Source of the DNA: Paeniglutamicibacter sp. Y32M11
GTDB lineage: Bacteria > Actinomycetota > Actinomycetes > Actinomycetales > Micrococcaceae
NCBI RefSeq assembly: GCF_019285735.1
Contig: NZ_CP079107.1
Coordinates: 2,480,001 to 2,544,000, forward strand
DNA: 64,000 bases
Direction: 5' to 3'
Shown: in pieces, positions 41,808 through 51,505 of the stretch
Numbering within the stretch: the first letter of the stretch is position 1
Layout of the letters: each line of letters opens with the position of its first letter
The notes under the pieces: generated by a model
What the model saw: the letters and a program-made list of their open reading frames with translations, nothing else
Databases searched by the model: none
What the model was told of the DNA's origin: nothing
Translations under genes and position numbers: made by a program

Positions 41808-42387
41808 GTCGGCGAGGCATTCGCGAGTCCTCCGCTCGCAACGGGCGCGCTCTGCGTCCCGCGGCCGCACGCCTGCTGGATTCGACGATTTGGATCGCTG
41901 GTGGTGACGTGTTTGAGCGCGAGGCGGTTTGGCAACGATGAAGTAAACCCGATGAATTCCGAGCTTGTGGTGTTTCAAGCCCCGTGGCATTGCATCTCAT
42001 TGGAGGGGTCCCGAGCGCCGCCGCTTCCCGGCCGGTTCTCAGCGCGGCGCGTCATGGACCCCGGAGTCGCGGGCCGCGGGGCTGGGCGCCAGCGGATGCT
42101 CCATGACCACCGCGGGACGGAGGTGATCGGACGCTCGTGCCAAAGTGGCCACGACTGCCGGGGAAAAGTGGCAATGTTGAGGCATCAACCGTGCGTGGCC
42201 CACCGCTCTCGTCGAGGTCCCAGTGGGGCGGGGAAAACCATCGCAGCTTCCTGAATTCAGTTTGGTCCGCTGGAATCCTCGCATTCGATCAGCAAGTGTT
42301 CTAATATCGAACGAGTGGTTCTAATAAGGAACTGCTTCTGCACCGCACCCCCACCGGCGGCCGAACGACAACCTGCAGCCACCGACC
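41808..42387. other. Intergenic region with IclR operator, otherwise no recognisable gene
   Basis: About 580 bp. No convincing coding frame on either strand. The right end holds the tandem GTTC-GAAC sites in front of the iclR-type gene, listed separately. Confidence 0.4.
42298..42332. promoter_or_regulatory. Tandem inverted repeats, candidate IclR operator
   Basis: GTTCTAATATCGAAC (42298-42312) and GTTCTAATAAGGAAC (42318-42332) are near-identical 15-bp elements, each with GTTC/GAAC symmetry, repeated exactly 20 bp apart. They lie 56 bp before the IclR-type gene and so suggest autoregulation. Confidence 0.55.
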
Positions 42388-43146
42388 ATGCCACCACAGC
42401 GCGAATCCCAAAGGATGGCCACCAAACCCATGACTGTCACCGGCACGCCCGCCCCGGCATCCCAGACTCTCTCCCGCGGCATCCGCATGCTCGAAATCCT
42501 GGCCGAGGCCAGCGGACCGATGACCATTGCCGAACTTTCCTCCGGCCTCGGGGTACACCGCTCCATCGCCTACCGCATCCTGCGCACCCTGGAATCGCAT
42601 CGTTTGGTGACCCGGGATGAGTCGGGCCGTGTGCACGGTGCCCCCGGTCTGGCGGTGCTGGCCTCTAGCGTCCAGCGAGATCTGCAGAGTGCCGCCCTGC
42701 CGGAACTAACCCTGCTGGCCAACGAGCTCAAAATGTGTGCCTTCATCGCCGTCTGGGACCAACCAGATTGCACCACCTTGGTCACCGTTGAACCACGCCA
42801 CGTGCACGCGGCGGTGGTTCAACGTCCCGGTTCCCGCCACCCCTTTGGGCATGGAGCGCCCGGCATCGCCATGCAGTCAACACTCACCGAGGATGCGTGG
42901 AACGCGCTAAATCACGAGACCGGCTACCGGCAGATCGCCACCACCGCTCGCGCTCTGGGCTACGCCACCAGCATCGATGAGGTGATCCCCGGGCTGTCCT
43001 CGGTGGCCGCCCCGATTATGATGCCCGGGCAGCTACCGGCGGCGGTCGCGGTGGTGTACTCCACCGGCTCGGAGCACATCGATGTGAATGACATCGGCGA
43101 ACGAATCAAGGCGGCCGCCCGCGCCATCGAAGCCGAACTCGGTTAA
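42388..43146 (+). CDS. IclR-family transcriptional regulator
   Basis: A 252-residue regulator. The N-terminal winged helix reads TLSRGIRMLEILAEASGPM, then GVHRSIAYRILRTLESHRLV. The C-terminal effector domain has HPFGHGAPGIAM and GYATSIDEVIPGLSSVAAPIM, as in IclR-type GAF-like sensors. The start is uncertain: ATGs at 42388 and 42415 are both possible. No catabolic operon adjoins it, so its targets may be itself, the MFS gene downstream on the other strand, or genes elsewhere. Confidence 0.88.
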   Translation: MPPQRESQRMATKPMTVTGTPAPASQTLSRGIRMLEILAEASGPMTIAELSSGLGVHRSIAYRILRTLESHRLVTRDESGRVHGAPGLAVLASSVQRDLQSAALPELTLLANELKMCAFIAVWDQPDCTTLVTVEPRHVHAAVVQRPGSRHPFGHGAPGIAMQSTLTEDAWNALNHETGYRQIATTARALGYATSIDEVIPGLSSVAAPIMMPGQLPAAVAVVYSTGSEHIDVNDIGERIKAAARAIEAELG

Positions 43147-43252
43147 CCACAGCGGCCAGCCCCAGCCAGCGCCCGATGACACTGGCCGGAACTGGCCGGA
43201 ACCGCTGAAGGCTCGCCGGAGCTAGGTGGAGCTTCTTGGAGCTTCCTTGGAG

Positions 43253-44506
43253 CTAGGGCAGCTGTCGCAGCATGACCCGGCGCTGTTGGACGCGCAGCAG
43301 GGCCATACCGATGCCGGAGATCAGGATCAGTCCCGCGGCAGCACTGGACACACCGAAGGCGCCGGCGTAACCGTGTGAATCCGCCAGCACTCCGGCCAAC
43401 GAATTACCAATGGCGGTGCCCACCACGATGCCCGAGGAGAGCAGCGTCATCACCGTGGAGAGACGTGTTGGCGGGGCGATTTCCCCACCCAGGGTGAAGA
43501 TCGTGACCAGAATCGGTCCGACCCAGATACCGACCAGCAACAACGCGCCGATCATCGGCAGAACCTCGCCGGGCAATTGCAGGACCAACGAGGCGGGGAC
43601 CATGAAGATGGCGGCGGCCAGCCAGCGGCTGGCTTGCGGCCAGCCGCTGGGCCAGAAGGCCACCGAGAGCGCGGCGATCGCCGAGGTGAACCCCACCGCG
43701 GCATACAGCAGCCCGCCAATGTTGGCATCGCCCATGGCACCGGCGAAGGCCAGCGTTCCGGCGGCGCTGGAGCCAAAGAACGTGCCCATGCCAATCATGC
43801 CCAGGATCGCGATGCCGATCCCGATGGCCTGGGCCGAGGTGAGCTTGGCCTTCACGGCGTCGCGCACCGCCGGCACCACCGCGCGCTCGGTGCGGTGCAC
43901 CGCAAAGAGCGGGACCAAGATCAGGGTCAACAGTGCGGCGATGGCCAGCGGGAGCCAGGGTGCCACCAAGGCGGCGAAGAGACCCACGAGCGCTGGGCCG
44001 AGCACAAAGCCCAGCTCGTCGACCATTGATTCGTAGCTCAGGGCCGCGCCCAGCTCCTTCCCGCCGGATTTTCGCTTAGCGGTCAGCGCCATCCAGCGCA
44101 CCCGGGCCAGCGGACCAACCTGCGGACCGCTGGCGCCGGCGAGGATCGAGAGTACGGTAATCACCGGCAGAGATGCCAGTGGCCCGGCACCACCAAACCA
44201 CATGAGGGCCGTGACAAAGATGACTTGTAGCAGTGCGACGGGAATCAGCACGCGGCGCTGACCGAACCGATCGGCAAGGTATCCGATGGACGGTCCGCCC
44301 ACGGCGGAGCCCAAACCCACCATCGCGGCGGACATGCCGCCGGCGGCGTAGGATCCGGTTGAATCGCTGATCAGCGTCATCGAACCGATGGTGAGCATCG
44401 CTAAGGGTAGGCGGGCGAAGAAGCCCAGGGGGAAGAAGGCCCACCCGGAGAGCGGCGGAAGCGCCGCATAGGGTGAGGATTTGGTCTTGGGGGCAGAAGT
44501 GGTCAT
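43253..44506 (-). CDS. MFS transporter
   Basis: A 417-residue major facilitator with 12 predicted helices. The loop after helix 2 reads GYLADRFGQRRVLIPV, a clear MFS signature. The rest is small-residue-rich helices, as in putative exporters of sugars or drugs. The gene converges on the iclR-type gene. I used the ATG at 44506; a TTG two codons upstream has a better spaced GGAG. The substrate is unknown. Confidence 0.85.
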   Translation of the reverse strand: MTTSAPKTKSSPYAALPPLSGWAFFPLGFFARLPLAMLTIGSMTLISDSTGSYAAGGMSAAMVGLGSAVGGPSIGYLADRFGQRRVLIPVALLQVIFVTALMWFGGAGPLASLPVITVLSILAGASGPQVGPLARVRWMALTAKRKSGGKELGAALSYESMVDELGFVLGPALVGLFAALVAPWLPLAIAALLTLILVPLFAVHRTERAVVPAVRDAVKAKLTSAQAIGIGIAILGMIGMGTFFGSSAAGTLAFAGAMGDANIGGLLYAAVGFTSAIAALSVAFWPSGWPQASRWLAAAIFMVPASLVLQLPGEVLPMIGALLLVGIWVGPILVTIFTLGGEIAPPTRLSTVMTLLSSGIVVGTAIGNSLAGVLADSHGYAGAFGVSSAAAGLILISGIGMALLRVQQRRVMLRQLP

Positions 44507-44612
44507 GGTCAACCGGGTACTCCACAGAAACGCGTGTAGCGTCCCTGCCTCCCGCTACACAGAACCCTTTGCAGACATCTCCCATCCTAACCGAGGCTTA
44601 CAACGACGGAGC

Positions 44613-47600
44613 TCACACCCCGATCTGCATCGAAACGGTGGAGCCGAACTGCGACTTGTGCACGTTGAGCTGGGTAGCGATGCGTTGCTTCATCTCCGCG
44701 ACATGAGATACCACCCCAATGACGCGGCCCCCGCTGCGCAGCTTCTCCAGCGCGTCCATGACGAGTTCAAGCGTTTCGGCGTCCAGCGAACCGAAACCCT
44801 CGTCAACAAAGAGCGTTTCGATGTCGATGCCACCGGATTGCGCCTGGATCACGTCGGCCAGACCCAGCGCGAGGGCGAGGGAGGCCATGAAGGACTCCCC
44901 ACCCGAGAGCGTTTGGGTATCGCGTTTGACCTGGGTCCACGAGTCCAACACCTGCAGGCCGAGGCCGGATTTGTTATTCCCCCGCGGGGTGTCATCGTGA
45001 ACCAACGAATAACGCTGCCCGGTCATCATCAGCAGTCGTTGGGTGGCGGCCAGCGCGACCGACTCCAGCCGGGCCGCGAGCACGTAGGTGCTCAGGGTCA
45101 TTTTCAGCCGGTTCTCCCCCGCTCCGCGCACCAGCTCGGAAATCCCCTTCAGCGTGGCGTAGCGCTCCAGCACCGGACCAGCCTCCCGCGCCAGCACCTC
45201 CAAGGCGTGCAGTGCTTCCTCCAGCCGCTGGGCGTAGCTGGCGAGCACGGCGTCGCGGGATAAGACGGCATCACGGGCGGTTGTTGCCACCGCAAGAACC
45301 TGGGCCGCCGCGGCGTGCTCGGCATCGTCCGGGGCCCCGATTCCGGCAGCGGCCTCGCGCCGGGCCGCCTCGATTCCGGGCGCCTCGGCCAGCGTCTTGA
45401 TGCGCACCGCCTCATCGTTGTGAGCGCGCACCTCCCGCTGGTGAACGGTGCGTCGAGCATCATCCAACAGCAGGGCACGCCAGGCAGCGGTATCGGGGAC
45501 AGAAATCTCGCCCAGCTTCTGCTCCCACAGTTTTGCCGCGGCATTCTCCGTCCTACCGGCCTCGAGGCACGTCCGCACGGCGGAGACAACGCCTTCCAGC
45601 GCGGTTGCGCCGGCTAACAGCAGTGCGTGGCGTTCGGTCAGGGACTCTCCGGCCCTGCCCAGCTTGGCCAGCCGCGTCTCCAGCTTCAAGACCCGGGCCG
45701 CTTGCGCTTCCTGCTTCGCGGCCGTCACCTGACGTTCGGTTTCGGCCGCGGAGACTTCGACCTTCAGGGTGTCGAGCTCGATTTCCGAGGCGTGCAATTT
45801 CTCTTCGGCCGCGCTTTGTTGCTGGCCCGAGGCCAGTGCCGATTCATGCGCCGCCGTCGCGGAGGCCAGCTCCGTGGCGGCAGCGGCGGTACTGAGCTCA
45901 CCGATCTTTCCGCGACAGAGATCAAGGGCCGTTTCCGCCTTCTTCAGGGCAGCATTCCGCTGGTCCTGGGCCTTTTCGGACACCGCCAGCAGGTTCCGGG
46001 CGGCCTCGATGCCGTCATTGGTGACCAGCTCACCCTCCGGCAAGCTGGCCGGTTCGGGGTGAGAGGTGGAACCGCAGACCAGGCACGGTTGCCCGTCGCG
46101 CAGTTCCTGCGCCAGCACCGCGGCGGATTGTTCAAGCCGCAGCGTGATCAGGTTATTAACCCGCTCGCGGGCATCCAGCGTGTGCGTCCGCGCCGTATTG
46201 GCCGCCGAATGTGCCGTTGCCTGCGCCTTTTCGGCTTGGGTCCGCTCGAGCACCGCGTCACGGCGTTGTGTGGCGGCCAGCACCGCGGCCTCAAGTGCCG
46301 CTGCCGACTCGGTGAGCGCGGCAAATTCCGCATGTTGTTCGCGCAGCATCGGCAGTTCCGCGTTGATCACCTCGATCCGGGCCGCGCGTTCGGTCTGCTT
46401 CGCTGAGAGGGCACCGAGGCGCTGCCCCAGGACAAGAACCTCGCCGCGCACCTGTTCCAATTCCTCCTCCTCGGGCAGGGCCGCCTCGATCAACGCGGCG
46501 GCAGCGCGCGCGGCCTGCGCGGCCTCACTTCCGTGACCGGCCAGGGATTCGAGCACGGCCGCCTCGGGTTCCGAGCCGCGGGCAGCATCCAGCACGGCGG
46601 CGATATCGGGTTCCCGGGCGAGCAAAAGCTCGTTGGCTTCGCCGCTCTGAACCGCGGCTGCTGCCGCGGCGAGCAGGCGGTGTGCCTCCCCAACCTTCGC
46701 CCGGGCGTCAACACATTGCTGGTGGTAGGGCAGCAATCCGACGGCGCGGGCATCTGCCTCCAGCAGCGCACCGAGTGCGGCGATCGATTCGGCGTGGGAC
46801 TCGTGAGCCTGACGCAGGTCCCCCAGTTCACTCAGCTGCCGATGCCGGGTGGCCCGCTCATCGAGCGCAGCATGGGATTTCTGCGCCGCGGCCACTTCCG
46901 CATCGGCACGCTCACGGCTCTGCCCCAGCCCACTGCGGGTGCCCCGAACCTCGGCGCGCAACAGCTCACCGAGTTCGGCACCGTCCCCCGCGGCTAGGTG
47001 TTCGCGGGCCGCCTGCGGCAATCCACCGGACCCCTCCTCGTCCGGCTGCGCGTAGAGCGTGGAGCTCGCGTCCGCCGCCAGCTGCGCCAGGGTGGCGCTG
47101 CGGGCCCGCTCGGCGTCCTCGGCCTCGGCGCGGGCGGCAGTGGCGCGCTCACTCAGGATCCGCTCGGTCATCGCATAATCGCTGGTATCAAAGAGCGAGC
47201 GCAGCAGCTCCTCGCGGTCCTTGTCCTTGGCGCGCAGGAACGCGGCGAAGGCTCCCTGTGGCAGCATCGCCACCTTGGTGAACTGCTCCATGTTGAGGCC
47301 CAAGATCTCGGCCAGCACGAGTCCGACCTCGTCGTTGCGCGTGGATTTTTCCACCCACACCCCGGCGACGCGCTCCCGCAGCCGAGACTGGGCATTCTCA
47401 ATGGTGAAACCTTTTTTGCTGCGCTTCGAGGGCCTGTTCCAGGCGGGCGAACGGGTGACCTCAAAGCGCCGACCGCCGGTGGAGAACTCGCAGATGACCT
47501 CCGGGGCCGCATCGGGGGCCGCATGGTCACTACGCAGTGACTTGGACCCGGTGCGGACCCCGGGCAGCGAGCCGTAGAGGGCGTAACAGATGCCGTCGAG

Positions 47601-47732
47601 CACGCTGGTCTTCCCCGCCCCGGTTTCCCCGTTGAGCAGGAAGATCCCGGCTTCGGAGAGCGCATCGAAGTTGATGGACGCGCGCTTGGCAAAGGGGCCG
47701 AAGGCCTCCAACTGCAGTGCATGGACCCTCAT
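44613..47732 (-). CDS. sbcC: Exonuclease subunit SbcC (SMC-like ATPase)
   Basis: A 1039-residue SMC-type ATPase, the large subunit of the SbcCD (Rad50-Mre11-like) nuclease that opens DNA hairpins and processes ends. Walker A is GETGAGKTS (residues 35-43). Two long coiled coils flank the zinc hook, which is visible as CLVCGSTSHP near the middle. The C-terminal half of the ATPase has LSGGESFMASLALALGLADV and ETLFVDEGFGSLD. Coiled-coil segments are rich in Ala/Glu. It overlaps sbcD by 4 bp and forms a two-gene operon with it. Confidence 0.95.
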   Translation of the reverse strand: MRVHALQLEAFGPFAKRASINFDALSEAGIFLLNGETGAGKTSVLDGICYALYGSLPGVRTGSKSLRSDHAAPDAAPEVICEFSTGGRRFEVTRSPAWNRPSKRSKKGFTIENAQSRLRERVAGVWVEKSTRNDEVGLVLAEILGLNMEQFTKVAMLPQGAFAAFLRAKDKDREELLRSLFDTSDYAMTERILSERATAARAEAEDAERARSATLAQLAADASSTLYAQPDEEGSGGLPQAAREHLAAGDGAELGELLRAEVRGTRSGLGQSRERADAEVAAAQKSHAALDERATRHRQLSELGDLRQAHESHAESIAALGALLEADARAVGLLPYHQQCVDARAKVGEAHRLLAAAAAAVQSGEANELLLAREPDIAAVLDAARGSEPEAAVLESLAGHGSEAAQAARAAAALIEAALPEEEELEQVRGEVLVLGQRLGALSAKQTERAARIEVINAELPMLREQHAEFAALTESAAALEAAVLAATQRRDAVLERTQAEKAQATAHSAANTARTHTLDARERVNNLITLRLEQSAAVLAQELRDGQPCLVCGSTSHPEPASLPEGELVTNDGIEAARNLLAVSEKAQDQRNAALKKAETALDLCRGKIGELSTAAAATELASATAAHESALASGQQQSAAEEKLHASEIELDTLKVEVSAAETERQVTAAKQEAQAARVLKLETRLAKLGRAGESLTERHALLLAGATALEGVVSAVRTCLEAGRTENAAAKLWEQKLGEISVPDTAAWRALLLDDARRTVHQREVRAHNDEAVRIKTLAEAPGIEAARREAAAGIGAPDDAEHAAAAQVLAVATTARDAVLSRDAVLASYAQRLEEALHALEVLAREAGPVLERYATLKGISELVRGAGENRLKMTLSTYVLAARLESVALAATQRLLMMTGQRYSLVHDDTPRGNNKSGLGLQVLDSWTQVKRDTQTLSGGESFMASLALALGLADVIQAQSGGIDIETLFVDEGFGSLDAETLELVMDALEKLRSGGRVIGVVSHVAEMKQRIATQLNVHKSQFGSTVSMQIGV

Positions 47733-48895
47733 CGTTGAACCTTCTCGCTACGCACCTGGGCCAGGACCGAGGTCATCAGCTCTTCCTCGGCTTCGTTGAG
47801 CGGGCGCATTCTCACGTGGTCAACAAACCCCGCGCAGACGTCCACCGGGGAGATTGCTGCGGCCAGTCGGTCGGCGTAGGAATGCTGTTCGTCCGCGGGC
47901 CGGTCCTCGGGCTCAAAGTTCAGCACCAGGGTGTCGGGGAAGCGGGTGCGCAGCCGTTCCATGGCTCCGGCGGGGCGGTGCGTGTCGGTGAGCGTGATCT
48001 GGCACCAGGCGTCCGTGGCCGACTCGTGGGCCGGATCGGTGAGTAGCGCATCAATCTTGCCCTTGAGGATGCGCAGTTCCTTGGCCGCGGGCCAGTCGAT
48101 GCCGCGCACCTCACCCAGCCCGTCGGGGCCTAGCTCCAGCAGCCAGGCGCCCTTGGAATGCCCGGCCTCGGAGAAGGAGTATGGAATCGGGGAGCCGGAG
48201 TACCTGATGTGGTCGGCCAGCTTCTGCCGCCCATGCAGGTGGCCCAGGGCGGCATAGGTGAAGTCGGTGAAATAGCTCGTGGGCACGATGTCCAGCCCGC
48301 CGATGCTCAGTTCGCGCTCCGACTCCGAGGCAGCACCTCCGGCGGCAAAAACGTGGGCCAGCACGATGGAATGCACCGGATGTTGTGCCGCATCCTGCCG
48401 AGCGGCCACATCCGCACGCACCTTTTGCAGGGCCGCGTGGATGACCGGCGGGTGCCCGGGTTCGGTAACCTCCAGGGCCTCGGCGACCATCCGCGGTTCC
48501 AGATAGGGCAGCCCATAAACGGCCACCTCAAAGCCTTCCCCGTGAAAGAGCGCGGGTCGGTCCATGGTGGCCAGGGAGGTGCGCAGGTGCAGCCCCGCAT
48601 GCTCCAGCAGTGCCGAGCCGAAGCCCAGGCGCAGGGCAGAATCGTGGTTGCCGCTGGTGATCACCATTTGCACGCCGGTTTCGCGCAATCGCAGCAGGGT
48701 ATCGTCGAACAATTTCACCGCATCCACCCCCGGAAGCGCCCTGTCATATACGTCCCCGGAGACCAGCAGCACATCAACCGCCTCGGCCTCGATGGTGCTG
48801 ATGAGCCGGTCAATAAATTCACGCTGGGCTTCCAACAGCGAAGCCTGGTGGAAGGTGCGGCCCAGATGCCAGTCGGAGGTGTGCAAGATACGCAT
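47729..48895 (-). CDS. sbcD: Exonuclease subunit SbcD (Mre11-like)
   Basis: A 388-residue metallophosphoesterase, the nuclease subunit of SbcCD. Phosphoesterase motifs are in order: ILHTSDWHLGR, VSGDVYDRA, TSGNHDSA, IVLAHVFA and ALGHLHGRQ, followed by the C-terminal capping region with YSGSPIPYSFSE. I chose the ATG at 48895 because the first motif follows at once; the frame is open to 48985 into the divergent gene. It is the first gene of the sbcDC operon. Confidence 0.94.
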   Translation of the reverse strand: MRILHTSDWHLGRTFHQASLLEAQREFIDRLISTIEAEAVDVLLVSGDVYDRALPGVDAVKLFDDTLLRLRETGVQMVITSGNHDSALRLGFGSALLEHAGLHLRTSLATMDRPALFHGEGFEVAVYGLPYLEPRMVAEALEVTEPGHPPVIHAALQKVRADVAARQDAAQHPVHSIVLAHVFAAGGAASESERELSIGGLDIVPTSYFTDFTYAALGHLHGRQKLADHIRYSGSPIPYSFSEAGHSKGAWLLELGPDGLGEVRGIDWPAAKELRILKGKIDALLTDPAHESATDAWCQITLTDTHRPAGAMERLRTRFPDTLVLNFEPEDRPADEQHSYADRLAAAISPVDVCAGFVDHVRMRPLNEAEEELMTSVLAQVRSEKVQR

Positions 48896-48972
48896 GAAGT
48901 CCACAGTAGCGACACCGTGGGACGCGTTGGTATTCGCAGTCTCAAGCAGCGGAAAACTACTAGACTGGGATC

Positions 48973-49974
48973 GTGAGTGAATCAACTGATCAGTACGCGC
49001 TTCCCGCCGATTATTCGGACCATGTTTTTGGCGTGCTGCTGGCCGCTGCCGACGGTGCAGCCCACGCCCGTGACGGCCAGGAACCCGGTGAAACCGAGAC
49101 CCTAGCCCTGTACCTGCTTGACGGACTGCTCGAGGCCCTGGAATGGGCCCATGAGGGAGTTGCCTCCGATGAGGCTGCCTGCATGTGGTTGGCCGCGCTG
49201 CGCTGGTACAAGCTGGTCAACAAGTCCTACCCCGTTGATGCCCCCGAACCGCAACCTCGCTGGATCGATGAGGCCTTTGCCGGGGCTCCGGACTTCGCCA
49301 CCGGCGATTCGCAGAACCTGCTGGCGCTGGATAACAAGGACATGGCCTCCGTGGGCCGGCCCTTGTTCCCCGAGGCCAATAGCACCGGGGTACTGACCCG
49401 CGCCGCGTTCATGGCGTTACTGCCTCGAGTGGATGAGGCCACCACCGCCAAGATCGCCACCGACGCCGCAGCCCTGACCCACGGTCATCCGGCCGCCCAC
49501 CGTGCCGCAGCAGCCGCTGCTCTGGTGGTGCGTGCCGCCCTGGAATCCGGGACCGACTCGATCAGCCGCTGGGCCACGCTGGTTCAGGAATTTGATGTTC
49601 AGGACCCTGAGACCCCGCAGATAGATATCGACGCCGTTGCTACCGACCTGGACGCTGGTGAGGATGAAGCGAATGACGCTGAACTCAGTGACGATGAGCA
49701 GAGCGAGACCGTAGACCTCAGTGCCGGTGCGGGACTCGTGAGGGCCGTGAAGTACGTGACCCGCGCGCTGAAAAACGCGGATCCCCAGGCCTCCTACGAT
49801 GCGCTCTTCGACGCCCTGGGCGAGGAACCCGATGTTGAGACCGCGGCCTTCGCCACCACACTGCTGGCAGCGGTGCAGGGCACCGACGCCGTGGCTCACC
49901 GCCCGGCATCGGAAATTGACCCGATCCTCGATGCGATGCACGACCGCTGGGTAGCCCTCACCGCCGGACAGTAA
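48973..49974 (+). CDS. ADP-ribosylglycohydrolase-like protein with degenerate metal site
   Basis: A 333-residue mostly helical protein related to the DraG/ADP-ribosylglycohydrolase family. The fold is suggested by HVFGVLLAAADGAAHA at the start, ETLALYLLDGLLEALEWA, then MALLPRVDEATTAKIATDAAALTHGHPAAHRAAA, which matches the family core. The usual DDT metal motif appears as a TET, and the C-terminal G-DTDT motif is missing; an acidic low-complexity insert (about residues 215-250) occupies part of that half. It probably lacks hydrolase activity. It starts at a GTG and diverges from sbcD with 77 bp between them. Confidence 0.65.
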   Translation: MSESTDQYALPADYSDHVFGVLLAAADGAAHARDGQEPGETETLALYLLDGLLEALEWAHEGVASDEAACMWLAALRWYKLVNKSYPVDAPEPQPRWIDEAFAGAPDFATGDSQNLLALDNKDMASVGRPLFPEANSTGVLTRAAFMALLPRVDEATTAKIATDAAALTHGHPAAHRAAAAAALVVRAALESGTDSISRWATLVQEFDVQDPETPQIDIDAVATDLDAGEDEANDAELSDDEQSETVDLSAGAGLVRAVKYVTRALKNADPQASYDALFDALGEEPDVETAAFATTLLAAVQGTDAVAHRPASEIDPILDAMHDRWVALTAGQ

Positions 49975-50179
49975 GACACCGCCTAGCGCCCCGAGCTCCG
50001 CACCGAGCGCCCCAAAGTTTGGCGGTCGCTGCGGGGCTCGGTGCCATGGGCTGCGCACAGGCCGCGGGCAATTCCTCGAGACATTCTCCTGGGCACCGCT
50101 GCATCGTGGGGCAGTTTGCTCCCTGCCTCCGGCCCCGGCGAGGTAGATCAGACAGTCGCTCGTACGCGCGCGCGCGCGA

Positions 50180-50390
50180 ATGAGCAGGGAATCTACCCAC
50201 CGCGGGCGCTCGAATTCACGGCTACTGCGCGGCAACCGGCAAACATCTGCAGCGCGGCGAGGAAATAACAGTCGTGCCCATATCCGGTACGCTGGCGCGG
50301 GCCTACCCGCCCGAGGCTAGTTGGCGAGAGCTCGCCCGTGAGGGAATGGGCACCCTGTGGGAGTTGCGCACCCAACGAGCCAACGCTTAG
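50180..50390 (+). pseudogene. Decayed Phd/YefM-type antitoxin
   Basis: Three frames read in turn give a recognisable Phd-type antitoxin: an MSRE start at 50180, an RALEFTATA part in a second frame, and the final frame from about 50240 with QRGEEITVVPISGTLARAYPPEASWRELAREG and the stop at 50388-50390. No single frame covers it, so it needs at least two frameshifts. A matching toxin gene is not visible on either side. It is a remnant of a toxin-antitoxin locus or a solitary antitoxin. The match is by motif pattern only. Confidence 0.45.
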
Positions 50391-51385
50391 GCGGCGTCAA
50401 AGCCGTCAATCAGCTGCAGGAATTCGCCCTCGGCCAGAATTGCTACCCGTTGTCCGGCCTCCTGGAGGCGCAGCACCCGCTTAGCCTTACCGGTCAACCG
50501 GCCGGTGGAGAGATCTTCTGGCACAAAGCCGTCACCCACCACCAAGACCGTGGTGGCACGGGTGACCCGGCTGGCGGTGGAAGCACCACGCTCCGCCGCC
50601 CGGTCCTTAGCGACCTGGCGGGAAATGCGCAGGTTACCGGTGAACACCACCATCTCGCCGTACAACGGGTGAGCGGGGTCAGCCAGTGGATCACCGCTGC
50701 GATCCTCACCCTCCTGCGGCCAGGCGGCCCACTCCGGCTGTACCGGGACCGCATTACCGCTGGCGGCCCACCCGTGGGCATCGCGCGTGGCCTTGGACAG
50801 CGCGTCACCCGGGGCATAGGCGGGGGCGAAGCCCATCTTGACCTTTAGTTTGTCGGCAGCCGCAACTACAGCATCCACGTCCTGGCGATGGGCGATGTCG
50901 ATCATGATCTGGGCGCAGGCCCGGGCATCGGCGAGCGCATCGTGGTGGTTCTCCATTGGAGAGCCGGCCTCTTCGGCCACAAAGGGCAGCGAGTAGGAGG
51001 AGAGTTCGTAGGTGCGGCGGGACATCTTCACGGTGCAGGCGTACTCAAACGCCGGACCGGAAAGTTCTGAAACTTCCAGACCCGAGCGGATCACGCCCAG
51101 ATCGAAGGCCGCATTGTGCGCCACCAGGGTGTCGGTGCCGATGAAGTTGGCCATCGGGGTGAAAATCTCGCCAAAGCGCGGGGCGTTGGCGACCATGTCG
51201 GCGGTGATGTGGTGGATCATCACGTTGCGCGGATCGAAGTGGTCAAATCCGACCGGCGGGCGCATCAGCCAGTTGGCTTCCTCAACGATCTTTCCGCCAC
51301 GGACTCGGCTGAGTCCGACGCTGCAGGCGGAGCCACGGAATCCGTTGGCGGTTTCAAAGTCTATTGCTGTAAAGTCCAGAGCCAC
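50387..51385 (-). CDS. 3'-5' exonuclease (DnaQ-like) with BRCT domain
   Basis: A 332-residue protein. Residues 1-170 are a DEDDh exonuclease domain: FTAIDFETANG (first acidic pair), LVAHNAAFDLGVI (third), and HHDALADARACA (His and last Asp), so the catalytic set is complete. The C-terminal part (about 245-320) is a BRCT domain (MVVFTGNLRISRQVAKDRAAERGA in part). This pairing is common in actinobacterial DNA-repair exonucleases of the polymerase III epsilon type. I used the GTG at 51385; an ATG at 51454 would add 23 residues. It stands alone. Confidence 0.88.
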   Translation of the reverse strand: MALDFTAIDFETANGFRGSACSVGLSRVRGGKIVEEANWLMRPPVGFDHFDPRNVMIHHITADMVANAPRFGEIFTPMANFIGTDTLVAHNAAFDLGVIRSGLEVSELSGPAFEYACTVKMSRRTYELSSYSLPFVAEEAGSPMENHHDALADARACAQIMIDIAHRQDVDAVVAAADKLKVKMGFAPAYAPGDALSKATRDAHGWAASGNAVPVQPEWAAWPQEGEDRSGDPLADPAHPLYGEMVVFTGNLRISRQVAKDRAAERGASTASRVTRATTVLVVGDGFVPEDLSTGRLTGKAKRVLRLQEAGQRVAILAEGEFLQLIDGFDAA

Positions 51386-51505
51386 GTGCCACAGCTTACC
51401 GCCGATCCCCCACGCGTCGGGAACCGGGAAGACCGGATGTGGCACGAAAGACATCGTTGATCTCTGCGCCACACCCCGTCCGGCACGGGAATACCCCGGC
51501 CCTGA

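Noticed and set aside
41901-42254. 117-codon frame in the gap before the IclR regulator
   Set aside because: Arg/Gly/His-rich random-looking composition; no family recognised.
48896-48972. SOS (LexA) box between sbcD and the divergent gene
   Set aside because: I looked for TCGAAC-N4-GTTCGA and found no convincing match.
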